Positions 47,281 through 59,280 of a stretch of DNA of 64,000 nt are shown here, in pieces. Origin of the DNA: Desmodus rotundus (taxonomy: Eukaryota > Chordata > Mammalia > Chiroptera > Phyllostomidae); NCBI RefSeq assembly GCF_022682495.2, contig NC_071395.1:56559242-56623241 (forward strand). The letters run 5' to 3'. The stretch's first letter is position 1; every line of letters starts with the position of its first letter. Below the pieces are notes generated by a model. That model saw only the letters and a program-made list of their open reading frames with translations, searched no databases and had not been told where the DNA came from. The position numbers and the translations under genes are program-made.

Positions 47281-48540
47281 TTTTTGTCTCTGTCAAAATG
47301 ACGTTATTATGGGGTGCCAGTTCTAGCCTGTGCTGAATCCCACATGATCCCCTCTCACTACAGGAGACCAGACAGCTCCGAAGGCCGAGCTCTGGATGTG
47401 CCAGATGCAGGCCTGTGTGCGGGTTCAGCCTGGGACCTTGAACAAACCATCCACTCTATTGCTGCCTCCTTCCTTATTTATAAAGTGGGGGTCACAGGCT
47501 TGCTCTGCCCAGTCCCTGGGCTGCAGTGACTAGCTAATGGATGAAGCCTCTGTGAGCTCTGATGGGTGCTCAGAAGCTCCTGATAAGTTGGGTGACCCAG
47601 ACCCTGGCAAGGACAGAGACCTGTGACTGTTCTACAGGAAGAAGAAGGGCCACACTTTGGGGTCCAGGTCACCACACAAATTTGATCCACCCAACTGTGC
47701 CATCCTCAGGCAGACTGGGTCTACCATGACAGAGAGTGCTCTGACCAAAAAGCAAATGCACCCTCTCAGAGGACTCGGGGTGGTTTGGGGCCAGAGGCCA
47801 GAATTGGAGGAACCTGGGTCACATCCAAGCCCCACTGCACTATTGTGGGTGACCCAGGAAGATTCCACAAACTCTCTAAGCCTTGGCTCTGCCCCCATAA
47901 AGTGGGGTAATAACACTGCCCGCCTCATACTAGTGTGTGGGGACGAAACACACACCCGAATGCGGTGTTCACACATGCACGCTGACTACGTGTTTACAGG
48001 ATGAGAATCCCAGGTGTCACACTTGGTAGATCTGGCCCAACCTGGAGCCAGGCAGGATGGTGTAGCAGGTGATGGCACAGCTGCCCAACTTTGAGCCCGG
48101 CTCCACTACCTGAAACCTGGAGTCACCTTAATCAAGTTGCTGACCTCCCAGAGCCTTAGTTTTCCAATCTGCAAAATGGGGATGAGGCTAACTGCCTCTT
48201 CCACAAAGAGGTAATGAATGGGTCAATAATTGGAAACTACTTAGAATGGTGCCCAGTATGGAGGACATGGGCTGGAAAGGGGAGTCATTTTCATCAGTAC
48301 TGATGAACCCACGAGGGCTCAGTTGATGCCAAACACACAGGCCTGAAGTTGGCAGAGCCTATTGGTGTACCATGTCCCCACCCCCAGCTGGAGGTGGTTT
48401 CCACCCACCTCATCTACAAGCTTTCTCTTTGGAGCCCTTGGCTGTAGCTCATCCTTCCCACAGCTTCTGCCCTCCTGGGGTCTCCAGTTCTCCATGTGGC
48501 CCTGCAGCAACTCCTTACTTTGAGAACATGCTAAGGGGGC
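47281..48540. repeat. Convergent intergenic region with MIR relics
   Basis: Separates the CCL25 and FBN3 3' ends (about 1.3 kb). MIR-like sequence at 47.42-47.49, 47.80-47.94 and 48.05-48.27 kb (for example CTGCAAAATGGGGATGAGGC). Confidence 0.6.
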
Positions 48541-48559
48541 AGATGGAACCCAAAATAAC

Positions 48560-48565
48560 TTTATT
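48560..48565 (-). terminator. FBN3: Former FBN3 polyadenylation signal
   Basis: Minus-strand AATAAA about 560 bases after the ancestral stop codon (49127-49129). Confidence 0.55.
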
Positions 48566-49126
48566 GTTTCTCTACTTCTGATATAAAGTGTCCTTAGAAC
48601 TCTAGGGGACAGGAACATGGCTGCATGTCACCAACACTGGCTGGGGCCCTCTGGGCCCTTCTGCTTTGAGGGATGAGCCCCACACCCGCCTCATCCGCTG
48701 TTCCTCTGTCCCACCAACCTCTAGGGTTGAATCCTTGTGCGATGCAGAAGTTTAGCCTGAGGTGACTAGATACAGTGAATCATAGAGCCCTGTCTGACTC
48801 CAGTGTTGGAGGTGAAGGTGCAAGCCACAGCTTCCAGCTGCCTCCAGGAGACAGGCTCATCTTGTGAGGTCATAACATAGCATGTCACTCTCCCTGAGTT
48901 TCGGGGTTCCACCTGGTCAGCATTGCCACCAAGGTTGGACCCCTACCAGTTCCAGAATCTCCCACCTCAGGAGAGAAGGACAGCATGGGAGCACTGAGGC
49001 CTATCAAGACCCTGGCTTGTTACCAGGGGCTCCCTGTGGTATAGTGAGCTGAGTTTCATCAGTTTCCCCCAAACCCTGTGGAATGAGGCAGGGGAGAGAC
49101 AGCTGTGGAAGGGGACTGGAGCCATG

Positions 49127-49454
49127 CTACAGTAGCTGTAGCCAAACCTTCAGCCACAAGGCCTGGAGCCCTAGCCCTAGCTGCCCTCTGGATGGGTGCC
49201 CCAGGGCACTGCCACGCTCACCACCTCCAGCTGGTAAGTTCCAGGCCCTGGCCTTCAGTGCCCCAGCTGTAGGGAGCTGAGGCCACGGAGGTGATACATA
49301 CAGAAAAAACTTTGCTCATTGCCACGGGTAATGACATAGCAGATCTGACCTCCCAGACGCTGCAGAGCTGGCCGCAGCTACAGGATGTGCTCGGCTGGGC
49401 CCAGGAATGAAAGATTCAAGCCCAAGATCAGTGGGGCCTCCAAGTCAAGGCTCA
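49127..49454 (-). pseudogene. FBN3: FBN3 terminal coding exon relic
   Basis: Encodes the fibrillin C-terminal propeptide: LGLNLSFLGPAEHIL, then TAG at 49378-49380 where a glutamine/glutamate codon is expected, LRPALQRLGGQICYVITRGN, then TGA at 49255-49257 in place of an arginine codon, RPGPGTYQLEVV. A later frameshift brings two more stops; the ancestral stop TAG sits at 49127-49129. The junction reads CCCCAGTGAGCC, apparently one G short of acceptor plus GTG. Confidence 0.9.
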
Positions 49455-49499
49455 CTGGGGAGAAAAACCAGATAGATGACGGTTAGAGGCTGGCAGAAG

Positions 49500-51770
49500 T
49501 GGAATTTTGTGGGGAGGGGGCCATGGAGTCACAGCCAAGGGGAGGTTTTGGCCAATCTCTAAAGAGGAGGAAAACACAGAACACTCTCTGCCCTTGATTT
49601 CTGTCTAGCCCTTGATCCACAAAGCCAATAGTCAGCTTGGGCTGTAGACAGATGAAATTGGAGCCTGGTTCTCAGGTGGAAAGCAAAGAAGGAAGGTAGG
49701 CGGCCAGTTTTACATACTGACTCCAGACCCTTCGTCTTAGTGGAGGGATTTAGTGAGATCCCTGCCAGTCTGGGCAGATAAAATTGAGGCTATGACCCCA
49801 GAATCCTGGACAGGGAGTCAGTTAGACAGCATCAGGCCCCAGAGCCCTATAGCCACTCAAAGGTGTCCAAGCATGGTTGAAATTATAACCAAGAGCCTTG
49901 CAGCAGAAGCCAGCCTGAAGTAGATGCCAGACTTGACACAGTGAGAGAAACACAATATCTGGCTGGGCTAGAGAGAAGAGTTGCCAGATAGCTTTCCGGT
50001 TCCCAGAGGCCTGCTGCACTTCCTGCATCTAGGCTCTTTGAGAGCCCTCTGTGTGCAGATGACAAACCTCCATTTATCTGAGCTTCTGTGAGTGTGGTCC
50101 TGTTCCTGGCAGCCAGACAGTAATGGCAGGCTAACCAGGGCTGGGTGCCACATTCACTTCCACAGGAGGTTCTCCTTTGCTCTGAGCAGTGATGTGTTTG
50201 TTTTGCTTAACTGATATGCTTCTGGGGTGTTTTGCTGTTGCATTAAAAATGAAAGCTATTCCTGTTTCCCAACCCCTCAGTTCTGGAGATTTTTCTGCCC
50301 TTCCCATTTTGTTGCACAGACGTGCTCCTACTGACACCTACTGGCAGTCTGTGGGTATTGCAGGCAAAGCCACAGGCCCCATCCCAGTAGTCCAACCACA
50401 CTCCACTCTGAGGACCAAGGGCTGGTGACAAGTGGCAAACTCAACACAGATAGGGTCCTACCCTTGAAAAGCAGCAAATTATGGTAATAATGGGATAATA
50501 TAGACAGCCACTGCTTTTCCCAACAAGAGTTAAAACAAAAAAACTAACGGGAAAACAGAGCAAAGTAATCCACTCATATTTGATATTAAAAGCCTCTCAG
50601 ACCCTACAACCCTATCCCGCTTCCACCTTCATTTCCCCCACAGCATTTGTCTTGTATCATATTCTATCATGTGTCATAAAATACAACATTTTACTTATTT
50701 CTTATCTGTCTCTCTACTAGAGTATCAGCTACAGTGGGGCAAGGATTTCTGGGGGTTTTGTTCACTGTTGCTCCATTACTGTGCATATGTTCAGAAAAAT
50801 CTTTGGAGTGAAGGAATTTGGTCCCAGATGTGGGCAGTGGCTTCTGTGACTTTTGGGGAAGAACTTATAAAGGGATGGCCTCAGAGGGTAGTGACTGCAG
50901 AGGGGCCTGGGACGCCTGGCCATGAAGACCAAAGCTGCTGTAAAGAAAAGGCCATGTGGTCTAGCCGTGGAATCCCTGCTCTGCCACTTTCAAGTTCTGC
51001 AACTTGAGCACATTACCTTACCCCTCCATGCCTCAGTTTCCTCTTTGTATGATGGGGATAGTGGCATTGACTGTGCTTAATAAATGTGCAGCTTTCAGAC
51101 CCTTTGAGGGATAGTGGCAATGTAGGCTAGCAGTGGCCTCAGGGACAAAATTGCTATCCTGAACAACCTAGGGTCAGGGTCATGGTTGGAGTGACCCCAG
51201 GGGACAGGAGGGACAGAGCTACATATAGGTACTCTGCTGTCCCTGAGAGTGAGGGGAGGACCCCTACAACTTCTAGAGATGAGGTGGCTTCAGAAGGCCC
51301 AGGCGTCAAAGGTGCAGGAAGGAGGTGCAGAGGTGGAGGGTCTGAGGGGGTGATGAACAAAGGGGCTAAGCTGGTTGCCATGGGCCCTTCTGGTGCTAAA
51401 TTCAGAAGAACTGAGGAAGGGCTTTGCTGGCCAAGAGGTGAGGAGTACAGACAGGGCTAGGGGGCAAGCCATTTCTCTTGCATCCAAGTGCCACGGAAGG
51501 GATTGTGGGGAGCATCAGAGTCTGGCCAGAGTCTGTGTGGGAGGTACCTGATTGGTACCTGATTCACTACCAGGAAGGAGGTGGGGGACCTGGGGGGCCT
51601 GTTTCCCCCAGAGAGCATCGAAGAAACCCAGGAGCTGACAAAGTGGAGGAAGTCCTGGGCAGGCACCACAATGCAGGACAAGCTAGGACACAGGGCCTGG
51701 AGTTCCCACCCTCAGTGCCTCCTCTGGCTGTCCCCACCACTGACTGTGCCACCACACCCAGTGCATCCTC
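49500..51770 (-). other. FBN3 intron relic
   Basis: Large former intron between the last two exons. A MIR relic at 50.95-51.08 kb. Open frames on both strands are unsupported. Confidence 0.5.
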
Positions 51771-51778
51771 TGTGGTAC

Positions 51779-51929
51779 CTGCTGTTCACCGTGCATGTTG
51801 TGCTGTGGCTGGTCGTGAGTGGGGAGACCCTTGATCTTGCATTCATAGCGGGCTTTGGCTGAGGGTGACTCCTCCTCACCTGGAGTGTTCTAGGATCCAG
51901 GGCTGAAGCCCAGACTAGAGACACAGTGC
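51779..51929 (-). pseudogene. FBN3: FBN3 exon relic with lost furin site
   Basis: 151 bases with AG/GT borders, the size expected (50 codons plus one base). Reads HCVSSLGFSPGS, then TAG at 51890-51892, NTPGEEESPSAKARYECKIK, GLPTHDQPQHNMHGEQQ. The region aligned with the C-terminal furin site, basic in fibrillins (human FBN3 has a RPRR core), is QPQH here. One conserved cysteine before YECK is arginine. Confidence 0.92.
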
Positions 51930-52069
51930 CTAGGCCAGGATGGGGGCGGGGGGGATGAGGCAGGCTTTTAGGGACAGGCTGGGGACCTCTAGCCACCCTC
52001 ATAACCCATTTGTAGCCACACTACCCATGGGCACAAGTGGTGTCATGCAAATGTGCTAGTGTGTCTGTG

Positions 52070-52470
52070 CATGCACCATCTCAGGAGTGCTCATGCATCC
52101 GCGGCTTCCCTGGGTGGAAGTGTGAACCTGCATGCACACAGGATACATGAACATATCAACCTGCATGCACACTGGGATGCTGACGGGTGCTTGCACATGT
52201 GTATGTTGGATATATGAATGCGCAAGAGTGCCCAGGCATGTTGGCCTGGGTGTGAGTCATATGCATGCTCAAGTGTCATTAAAGTGTGCATCTTTCCCAG
52301 TGGACATGCAATCATGCAGGAGTACCATGAGGACAATTCTACCATAGTGGGTGTGAGCTTGTATACATCTACAGGTGCTACTAGGGCTCTGGGCCCATTC
52401 TCTGACGTGTCTATATGTGTGTGTGCATGGGCCCATATGTGCGTAGACACTCCCAGGGTTTGAGGGTCTA
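52070..52470. repeat. Irregular CA/TG-rich intronic region
   Basis: Short degenerate repeats of the TGCATGCACAC / GTGTGTGCATG kind without a fixed period. Confidence 0.5.
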
Positions 52471-52495
52471 TGTGCACCCCACTCAAGCCCCTGAC

Positions 52496-52730
52496 CCTTG
52501 CCCAGCCCTGAAGTAGCCTTGGGGGCAGCCACACAGGAAAATACCAGGGGTGTTGGAGCAGCTGTAGCTACAGGGTCCTCCCTGTGCTGCACACTCATCC
52601 ACATCCTGGCAGCTCCCCAGGGTCTGGTCAAAGTCAAAGCCAGAGGCACAGACACAGTGGAAGCTGCCCAGTGTGTTGTGGCAGGAGGTGCTGCAGCAGG
52701 CTTCAGGCAACAGGACACATTCATTCTCAT
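52496..52730 (-). pseudogene. FBN3: FBN3 double cbEGF exon, still open
   Basis: 235 bases, acceptor CTCAG at 52731, donor GTCAGG at 52495. First domain starts DENECVLLPEACCSTSC and has its six cysteines plus one extra. The second starts DVDECAAQGGPCSYSC, with its last cysteine encoded in the next exon. No stop or frameshift. It is the best-preserved exon of the relic. Confidence 0.9.
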
Positions 52731-52879
52731 CTGAGAGGGGTAGGGAGAGAAGGGGCCATCCTTCGAACCCCCCAGAGCCCTCCACCAGCAACGCTCCCCC
52801 TCCACACGCAGCAATTCTTTCAGAGGTCAAGGCCAACATCAAAACTTCCTTCAGCCTCCCCATGAGCCCCAGTGCTGTA

Positions 52880-53155
52880 ACTTTCTTTCAAAGCATTTCT
52901 CAAAACTTCCCAGAAATCCTAAATGGTGTAAAACAAGATCTTTCCCCCTCAGCAGTCATTGACATGTGTGGGAGCATCACACTGTTCTTGGGTGGGAGCA
53001 TCCTGGGCACTGTAAGGTGTTGAGAAGCATTCCTGGCTCCCACCCACCCAATGTCAGAAGCACCTAGTTGTGACAACTACAAATGTCTCCAAGACACTTC
53101 AAAATGAGCCCCAGGGGGCAAAACGGTCCCCAGCTGAGTACCACTAGCCTAGTCA
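52880..53155 (-). mobile_element. MER20 relic, reverse
   Basis: Contains TAGTTGTGACAACTACAAATG, AATGAGCCCCAGGGGGCAAAA and ends AGCTGAGTACCACTAG, the reverse order of MER20. FBN3 intron. Confidence 0.65.
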
Positions 53156-54000
53156 ATCCCTGTTTTCCATGAGACCAGCCTGGAGGACAGGCATGGAGTC
53201 TGTTTCTCAGCTTATGTCAGGTGCCAGGCAGGTCCTGGGCAAACCATGGCCGAAGGAATAAGTACGCCTGAAGAGGAGCATACAGGCTAAGAACAAGGAA
53301 TTGGCAGTGGTGGTGATGGTCGGACTGGTCCCCAGGGTTAGGCGTCACAGGTGAGACGGAGGCCCACCATAACGGGCAGGAGGGGGCACTGGAGAAAAGG
53401 CAGTGCTGGTAAGGTGGCAGGAGATGGGGAACCACTGCTTCACAGAGGCCACAAGAGGAGCGTGTCCTGAAGGGGCGGGCAGCAGGGTCCAGGGCAGAGG
53501 AGGTGAAGAAGTTGCAGGAGGACAGCCCCATCAAGGGCCAAGAGTGAAAGCTGGGATGAAGGGAGAGAGCTGGCAAAGACAGGCTGTCACTGGGAGGGCC
53601 TAGAGCAGCAAGGAAAATGGGTGATGGGGAAGGCTAGCCCCCAGGCCAAGAGCCTCTGCAACAGCTCTGGCAAAGATGGACCATGTGGGCTGCCCCTCCC
53701 ATCGGCCAGCCCGAAGCACACAGACCTAGTCAGTCAGAGCGCTCTTCCCCAGGGATCACATGCTTTCCCAGCAGAGCCCTCCAGGTCAGCACTCCTTAAG
53801 AAATGAACTTGAACTTTGTCATGCTGGCTCTGCAGCCTGGACTTCCTAGCAGTAGGAAATGTGCTACCTTCCAGGCTGGCCCATCTGACCTGTAGGTAGT
53901 TGTGCTTGTCACAATATCCTCCAGGGAGGTGGTTCTCAGTCACTCACTCTAGACAGGGTCTGGTGGGGGCCCCAGATTCTTGCCAGCTTCTGCCACTCAC

Positions 54001-54120
54001 CAACACACTGGCTCCACCGGGAGTGCGGGGTGAAACCCTGGGGGCAGCTGCAGCGGTAGCCCCCCGGCTTGTTCTGACAGCCATGCTAGCAGAGATCGAG
54101 CCCGGCACATTGGTCCACGT
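54001..54120 (-). pseudogene. FBN3: FBN3 cbEGF exon relic with stop, next to HAL1
   Basis: 120 bases, AG at 54122-54121 and GTGAGT at 54000. Reads DVDQCAGLDLC, TAG at 54086-54088 (from a likely CAG glutamine codon), [28 protein letters not shown]. The HAL1 copy h duplication begins at 54125, only four bases beyond the acceptor. Confidence 0.92.
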
Positions 54121-54139
54121 CTTTAAGACAGAGAGGGAC

Positions 54140-56130
54140 GGAACCAAGATGGCGGCGTAGGTAGACACATTGCACCTCCTCCCACAACCAGAACTGACAG
54201 AAAATAGAACAGCAAGGAAGTCTGACACCAAGGAAATAAAAAATAAACATTCATCCAGACCTATAGGAGGGGCGGAAACGGGCATCCAAGACAGAGAGGA
54301 CTCACGTTGCGGTGGCGGGACTGAGACTGGCGGAGTGAGGGACCAACAGGGCAGGCAGTCTGACCACTAGCAGACCCTGCGGGTCCCACAATCGCGCAGA
54401 TAAACCGAGAGGGCCAGACTCAGAGTGGCGGAGAACGGGGCAGGCAGAGTGGCGGATGGCACCCCGCGACCCCACATTCGCACACAGATAAGCCGGACAA
54501 ACGGTGGGGAGCAAAGCAGACCACGCAACCCAGGGCTCCAGCGCGGAGAAGTGAAGCCTCAAACCTCTGATTGAAAACGCCCATGGGGGTTGGGGCGGCA
54601 GCAGGAGAGACTCCCAGCCTCACAGGAGAGGTCGTTGGAGAGACCCACAGGGCCCTAGGGCGTGCACAAGCCCACCCACTCAGGAACCAGCACCAGAGGG
54701 GCCCAGTTTGATTGTGGGTAGCGGAGTAAAAGACTGAAATCTGGTAGAGAGGGCAGCAGGCACCATCACTCCCTCTCGGCCCCTCCCCCATGTATAGCGT
54801 CACAGCGCAGCCACCAGCGCTACCCCGCCCAGGGGAACACCTAAGGCTCCGCCCCTTTAAGTAACAGCCGAACCAAGACAAAAAAAAAAAATCGCCCAAA
54901 TGACAGAACACTTCAAAGCTCCAGAAAAAATACAACTAAGCGAGGAAGAGATAGCCAACCTATCGGATGCACAGTTCAAAACACTGGTTATCAAGATGCT
55001 CACAGAATTGGTTGAATTTGTTTGAAAACCAGATGAAAAAATGAAGCCTATGCTAAGAGAAACAAAGGAAAATGTACAGGGAACCAATAGTGATGAGAAG
55101 GAAACTGGGACTCAAATCAATGGTGTGGACCAGAAGGAAGAAAGAAACATCCAACCAGAAAAGAATGAAGAAACAAGAATTTGGAAAAATGAGGAGAGGC
55201 TTAGGAACCTCCAGGACATCTTGAAACGTTCCAACATCCAAATTATAGGGGTGCCAGAAGGAGAAGAGGAAGAGCAAGAAATTGAAAACTTATTTGAATA
55301 ATGAAGGACAACTTCGCTAATCTGGCAAAGGAAATAGACTTCCAGGAAGTCCAGGAAGCTCAGAGAGTCCCAAAGAAGCTGGACCCAAGGAGGAACACAC
55401 CAAGGCACATCATGATTACATTAGCTAAGATTAAAGATAAAGAGAGAATCTTAGAAGCAGCAAGAGAAAAGGAGACAGTTACCTACAAAGGACTTCCCAT
55501 AAGACTGTCAGCTGATTTCTCCAAAGAGACCTTACAGGCAAGAAGGGACTGGCAAGAAGTATTCCAAGTCATGAAAGGCAAGGACCTACATCCAAGATTG
55601 CTCTATCCAGCAAAGCTATCATTTAGAATGGAAGGGCAGATAAAGTGCTTCTCAGATAAGGTCAAGTTAAAGAAGTTCATCATCACCAAGCCATTATTAT
55701 ATGAAATGTTAAAGGGACTTACCTAAGAAAAAGAAGACAAAAAATATGAACAGTAAAAATGACAGCAAACTCACAGTTATTAACAACCACACCTAAAACC
55801 AAAACAAAAGAAAACTAAGCAAACAACTAGAACAGAAACAAAACCACAGAAATGGAGATCACATGGAGGGTTATCAATAGGGGAGTGGGAGGGGGAGAGG
55901 GGGGGAAAGGTACAGAGAATAAGTAGCATAGATGATAGGTGGAAAATAGACAGGGGGAGGGTAAGAATAGTGTAGGAAATGTAGAAGCCAAAGAACTTAT
56001 AAGTATGACCGATGGACATGAACTATAGGGGGGGAATGTGGGAGGGAGGGGGTGGGCAGGATGGAGTGGAGTGAGGGAGGGGGGAATGGGACAACTGTAA
56101 TAGCATAATCAATAAATATATTTTTTAAAA
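54140..56130 (+). mobile_element. HAL1-like element, copy h (young subfamily)
   Basis: Perfect 15-base duplication AAGACAGAGAGGGAC at 54125-54139 and 56131-56145. Starts GGAACCAAGATGGCGGCG. ORF1 starts at ATG 54900, with TGA at 55023-55025 shared with copy d and a further stop where six bases are missing near 55298. It then runs open to TAA 55724-55726. Antisense to FBN3. No ORF2. Confidence 0.9.
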
Positions 56131-56212
56131 AAGACAGAGAGGGACAGAGGGTTCTCCCAAGGAACTTCAGAACCACCCCCCGGCCTGGATGCCACCTGAA
56201 GCCCGGCTCTAC

Positions 56213-56341
56213 CTTCATAGCCGTGGCCTGAGCTGTCCAGGGTGAAGCCCTGATAGCAGTCACAGCTGAAGCTGCCGAGAATGTTGTGTCAGCGTCCACA
56301 GGTGCCACAAAGGCCAGGCTGGGCCAACCACTCATCATTAT
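56213..56341 (-). pseudogene. FBN3: FBN3 cbEGF exon relic with stop and two lost cysteines
   Basis: 129 bases, AG acceptor at 56343-56342 and donor GTAGAG at 56212. Reads DNDEWLAQPGLCGTCGR, TGA at 56289-56291, HNILGSFSCDCYQGFTLD, SSGHGYE. The first cysteine is tryptophan, the third is the stop codon, the sixth is tyrosine. Confidence 0.93.
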
Positions 56342-56399
56342 CTGCAGAGGACAGAGAAATAGCAGGGCCACTTGGTCATTAGGGGGAACATGTCAGGCA

Positions 56400-56525
56400 C
56401 CACAACACTGGGCCTACCACCCAATCAACAGTGTGGCTTCAGGCAAGTCACTTACCCTCTCTGTGCCTCCATTTCCCCCTCTGTGAAATGAAATGAGATC
56501 TGTAACAGTTCCCACCTCACAGAAT
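56400..56525 (+). repeat. MIR relic
   Basis: GGCAAGTCACTTACCCTCTC and GCCTCCATTTCCCCCTCTGTG are the MIR core and 3' part. Confidence 0.75.
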
Positions 56526-56579
56526 TGTGACACACATTTGAGATCACACACATACAGGACTTTGTAGGAAGCTCATCTG

Positions 56580-59280
56580 TACCACTGCAAAGCTGTGTGA
56601 GCTGGGGCAGCTGAAGTACTCTGCCTCAGTTTCCTTAGCTATAGCATGCAGATAATAGCACCTGCCTCAAGATGGTGGAATAGGCAGCCATGGCTCACCT
56701 TTTCACACAACCACATCAAAATTACAACTAAAATGTAGAACAACCATCACCCAGAACCTTCAAAAACTGAGTTGAATGGAAGTCTGACAAATACAGAATT
56801 AAAGAAACCACATACATCGAGACCAGTAAGGAGGAGCAGAGATGCAGAATGGGCTGGTCCCTCACCCACGTGTGGTGGATAAAAATTCAGGAGGGATATC
56901 TCAGGAGCAAGGAGCCCAGCCCCATAACAGACTGCCCAGCCCAAGGTTCCAGTGCCAGGAAGATAAGCCCCCATAACTTCTGGCTGCAAAAATCAGCAGG
57001 GTTTGAGTCAGTGGAAGAAACTTCTGGAGACCAAGCTGTTCCTCTTAAAGAACCCACACACGGACTCACCTACTCAGCTCAAGTGCCATGGTGGCAGCTT
57101 GAAGGGCAGTGGTGGCATTCAGGGAGGGACTGAAGTGTCTGACATCATGGTGAGCAGAGGCCGTTGCCCCTTTTCTGAGCACTCCCCCTACAGAGTCAGC
57201 AGGCTGGTGCTATATCTGAGACACCATCAACCTGGCTAACACTGTCTGACCCATCTTGGAGATCCCCAGAGCCTCTGCCCCACCCAACTTATGGGACCAC
57301 ACAAGCTGCTTTTCCATATGAATGAATGGCTGGTCTTGGCTCATGCTTCACAAACAAACAACAGCTGGCCCCAGTGAGCTTCAGGCCTAGCACTGGCAAT
57401 AGCCAGTTTAGTTTCACAGCTTGGCTTTACCTGGGAATGCCCCAGCCCAGGACAAGTAGCAGCCATCTCAGATAGCTTTATAGCTCAGATGGGACAGCCC
57501 TGGGCAGAACACAGGTGGGGGCTGACCTTGGCCTGCACCACCTAGGAAACCCCATGGCCAGTGCACCCAGTGGACAGCTACAGACCACGTTGGAGCACTT
57601 CCACTCTGCCCTGCAAAGCTGATCCTCCACAGAGGGTGGAGGTTGGTGGTGAGTGGTCACAGCCAGTCCTTGCAGCTGACTGGCCTGGGTAATCCCTCCA
57701 GTTAATCTGCCAACAACAACCAAGGCTCAACTATGAGAAGAGGATGTACTCAGCCTACATGAAGGGCAGGCACACCTCGAACACCCAGCTTGGGTGATGG
57801 GGAGGCTGTGCCACTGGACCCTGCATGACATCTGCTACATTATTAGGCCACGCTATGAAGACACGGAGTCAAAGCAGCTCTACCTAATACATAGAAACCA
57901 ACACAGGGAGGCTGCCAAAACGAGAAGATAAAGAATCATGGCCAAAGTGAAAGAACAGAGCATAACTCCAGAAAAAGAACTAAACAACATGGAGATAAGC
58001 AATCTATCGGATGCAGAATTCAAAACACTGGATATAAGGATGCTCAAGGAACTCGGAGGACCTCAGCAGGATAAAAAAGATCCAGTCAGAAACGAAGGAT
58101 TCACTAACTGAAATAAAGAACAATCGACAGGGAAACAACATGAGAGTGAATGAAGCTGAGAATTCAATCAATGATTTGGAACATAAGGAAGCAAAAAACA
58201 ACCAATCAGAACAACAAGAAGAAAAAAGAATCCAAAAAAATGAGGGTACTGTAAGTAGCCTCTGAGACAACTTCAAATGTAGCAACATTCAAATCATAGG
58301 GGTGGCAGGAGGAGCAGAGAAAGAGCAAGAAATTGGAAATCTATTTGAAAAAAAATAATGAAAGAAAACTTCCCTAATTTTGTGAAGGAAATAGACATGC
58401 AAGTCCAGGAAGCCCAGAGTCCCAATCAAGTTGGATCCAAAGAGGCACACACCAAGATACATCATAATTAAAATTCCAGAGGTTAAAGATAAAGAGAGAG
58501 TGTTACAAGCAGCAAGAGGAAAGGACACAGTTACCTACAAAGGAGTGCCCCTAAGACTGTCAGCTGATTTCTCAAAAGAGACCTTACAGGCAAGAAGGGG
58601 CTGACAAGTAGTATTCAAAGTCATGAAAGGCAAGGACCTACATCCAAGATTACTGTATCCAGCAAAGCTATCATTTAGAATGGAAGGGCAGATAAAGTGC
58701 TTCTCAGATAAGGTCAAGTGCAAGGAGTTCATCATCACCAAACCATTATTATATGAAATGCTAAAGGAAATTATTTAAGAAAAATAAGATCAAAGCTATG
58801 AACATTAAAATGACAACAAACTCACAACTATCAATAACTGAATCTAAAAAATAAAAACAAAAACGAACTGGGCAAACAAGCAGAACAGGAACAGAATCAT
58901 AGGTATGGGGATCACATGGAGGGTTATCAGCTGGGAGGGGAAAGGGGGAGAAAGGGGAAAATGGTGCAGGGGTCAAGAAGCATAAATGGTAAGTACAAAT
59001 AGACAGGGGGAGGTTAAGAATAGTATAGGAAAGGGAGAAGCCAAAGAACTTATATGCAAGACCCATGGACATGAACTAAGCAGGATAGGGGGATTGCTGG
59101 AGGGAACAGGGGTACCAGGTGGAGGGGAGCAAAGGGAAAAAATTGGGACACCTGTAATAGCATAATCAATAAAATAAAAAAATAATCAATAAAAAAATAA
59201 GACCCACCTCACTGAGCTTTGCTGAGAATTAAATTAATCTAATCATGTAAAGGGCTTAGGACAATGCTTGGAATAGGAGT
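56580..59280 (+). repeat. MIR relic split by HAL1 copy g
   Basis: 56580-56669 (CAGTTTCCTTAGCTATAGCA, GATAATAGCACCTGCCTCA) continues at 59205-59280 (ACTGAGCTTTGCTGAGAATT). HAL1 copy g sits between. Confidence 0.65.
56670..59200 (+). mobile_element. HAL1-like element, copy g, twin of copy f
   Basis: Starts AGATGGTGGAATAGG, ends in ATAATCAATAAAATAAAAA. Flanks ACCTGCCTCA and ACCCACCTCA are a decayed duplication. The body 56721-59051 is nearly identical to 36138-38480 of copy f, about six substitutions and one 12-base indel by eye, while both ends differ. In FBN3 intron, antisense. Confidence 0.85.

Noticed and set aside
49127..56341. FBN3 stops as random sequencing errors
   Set aside because: Lesions are of several kinds, in many exons, with accompanying cysteine and furin-site loss, while CCL25 in the same window has no error.
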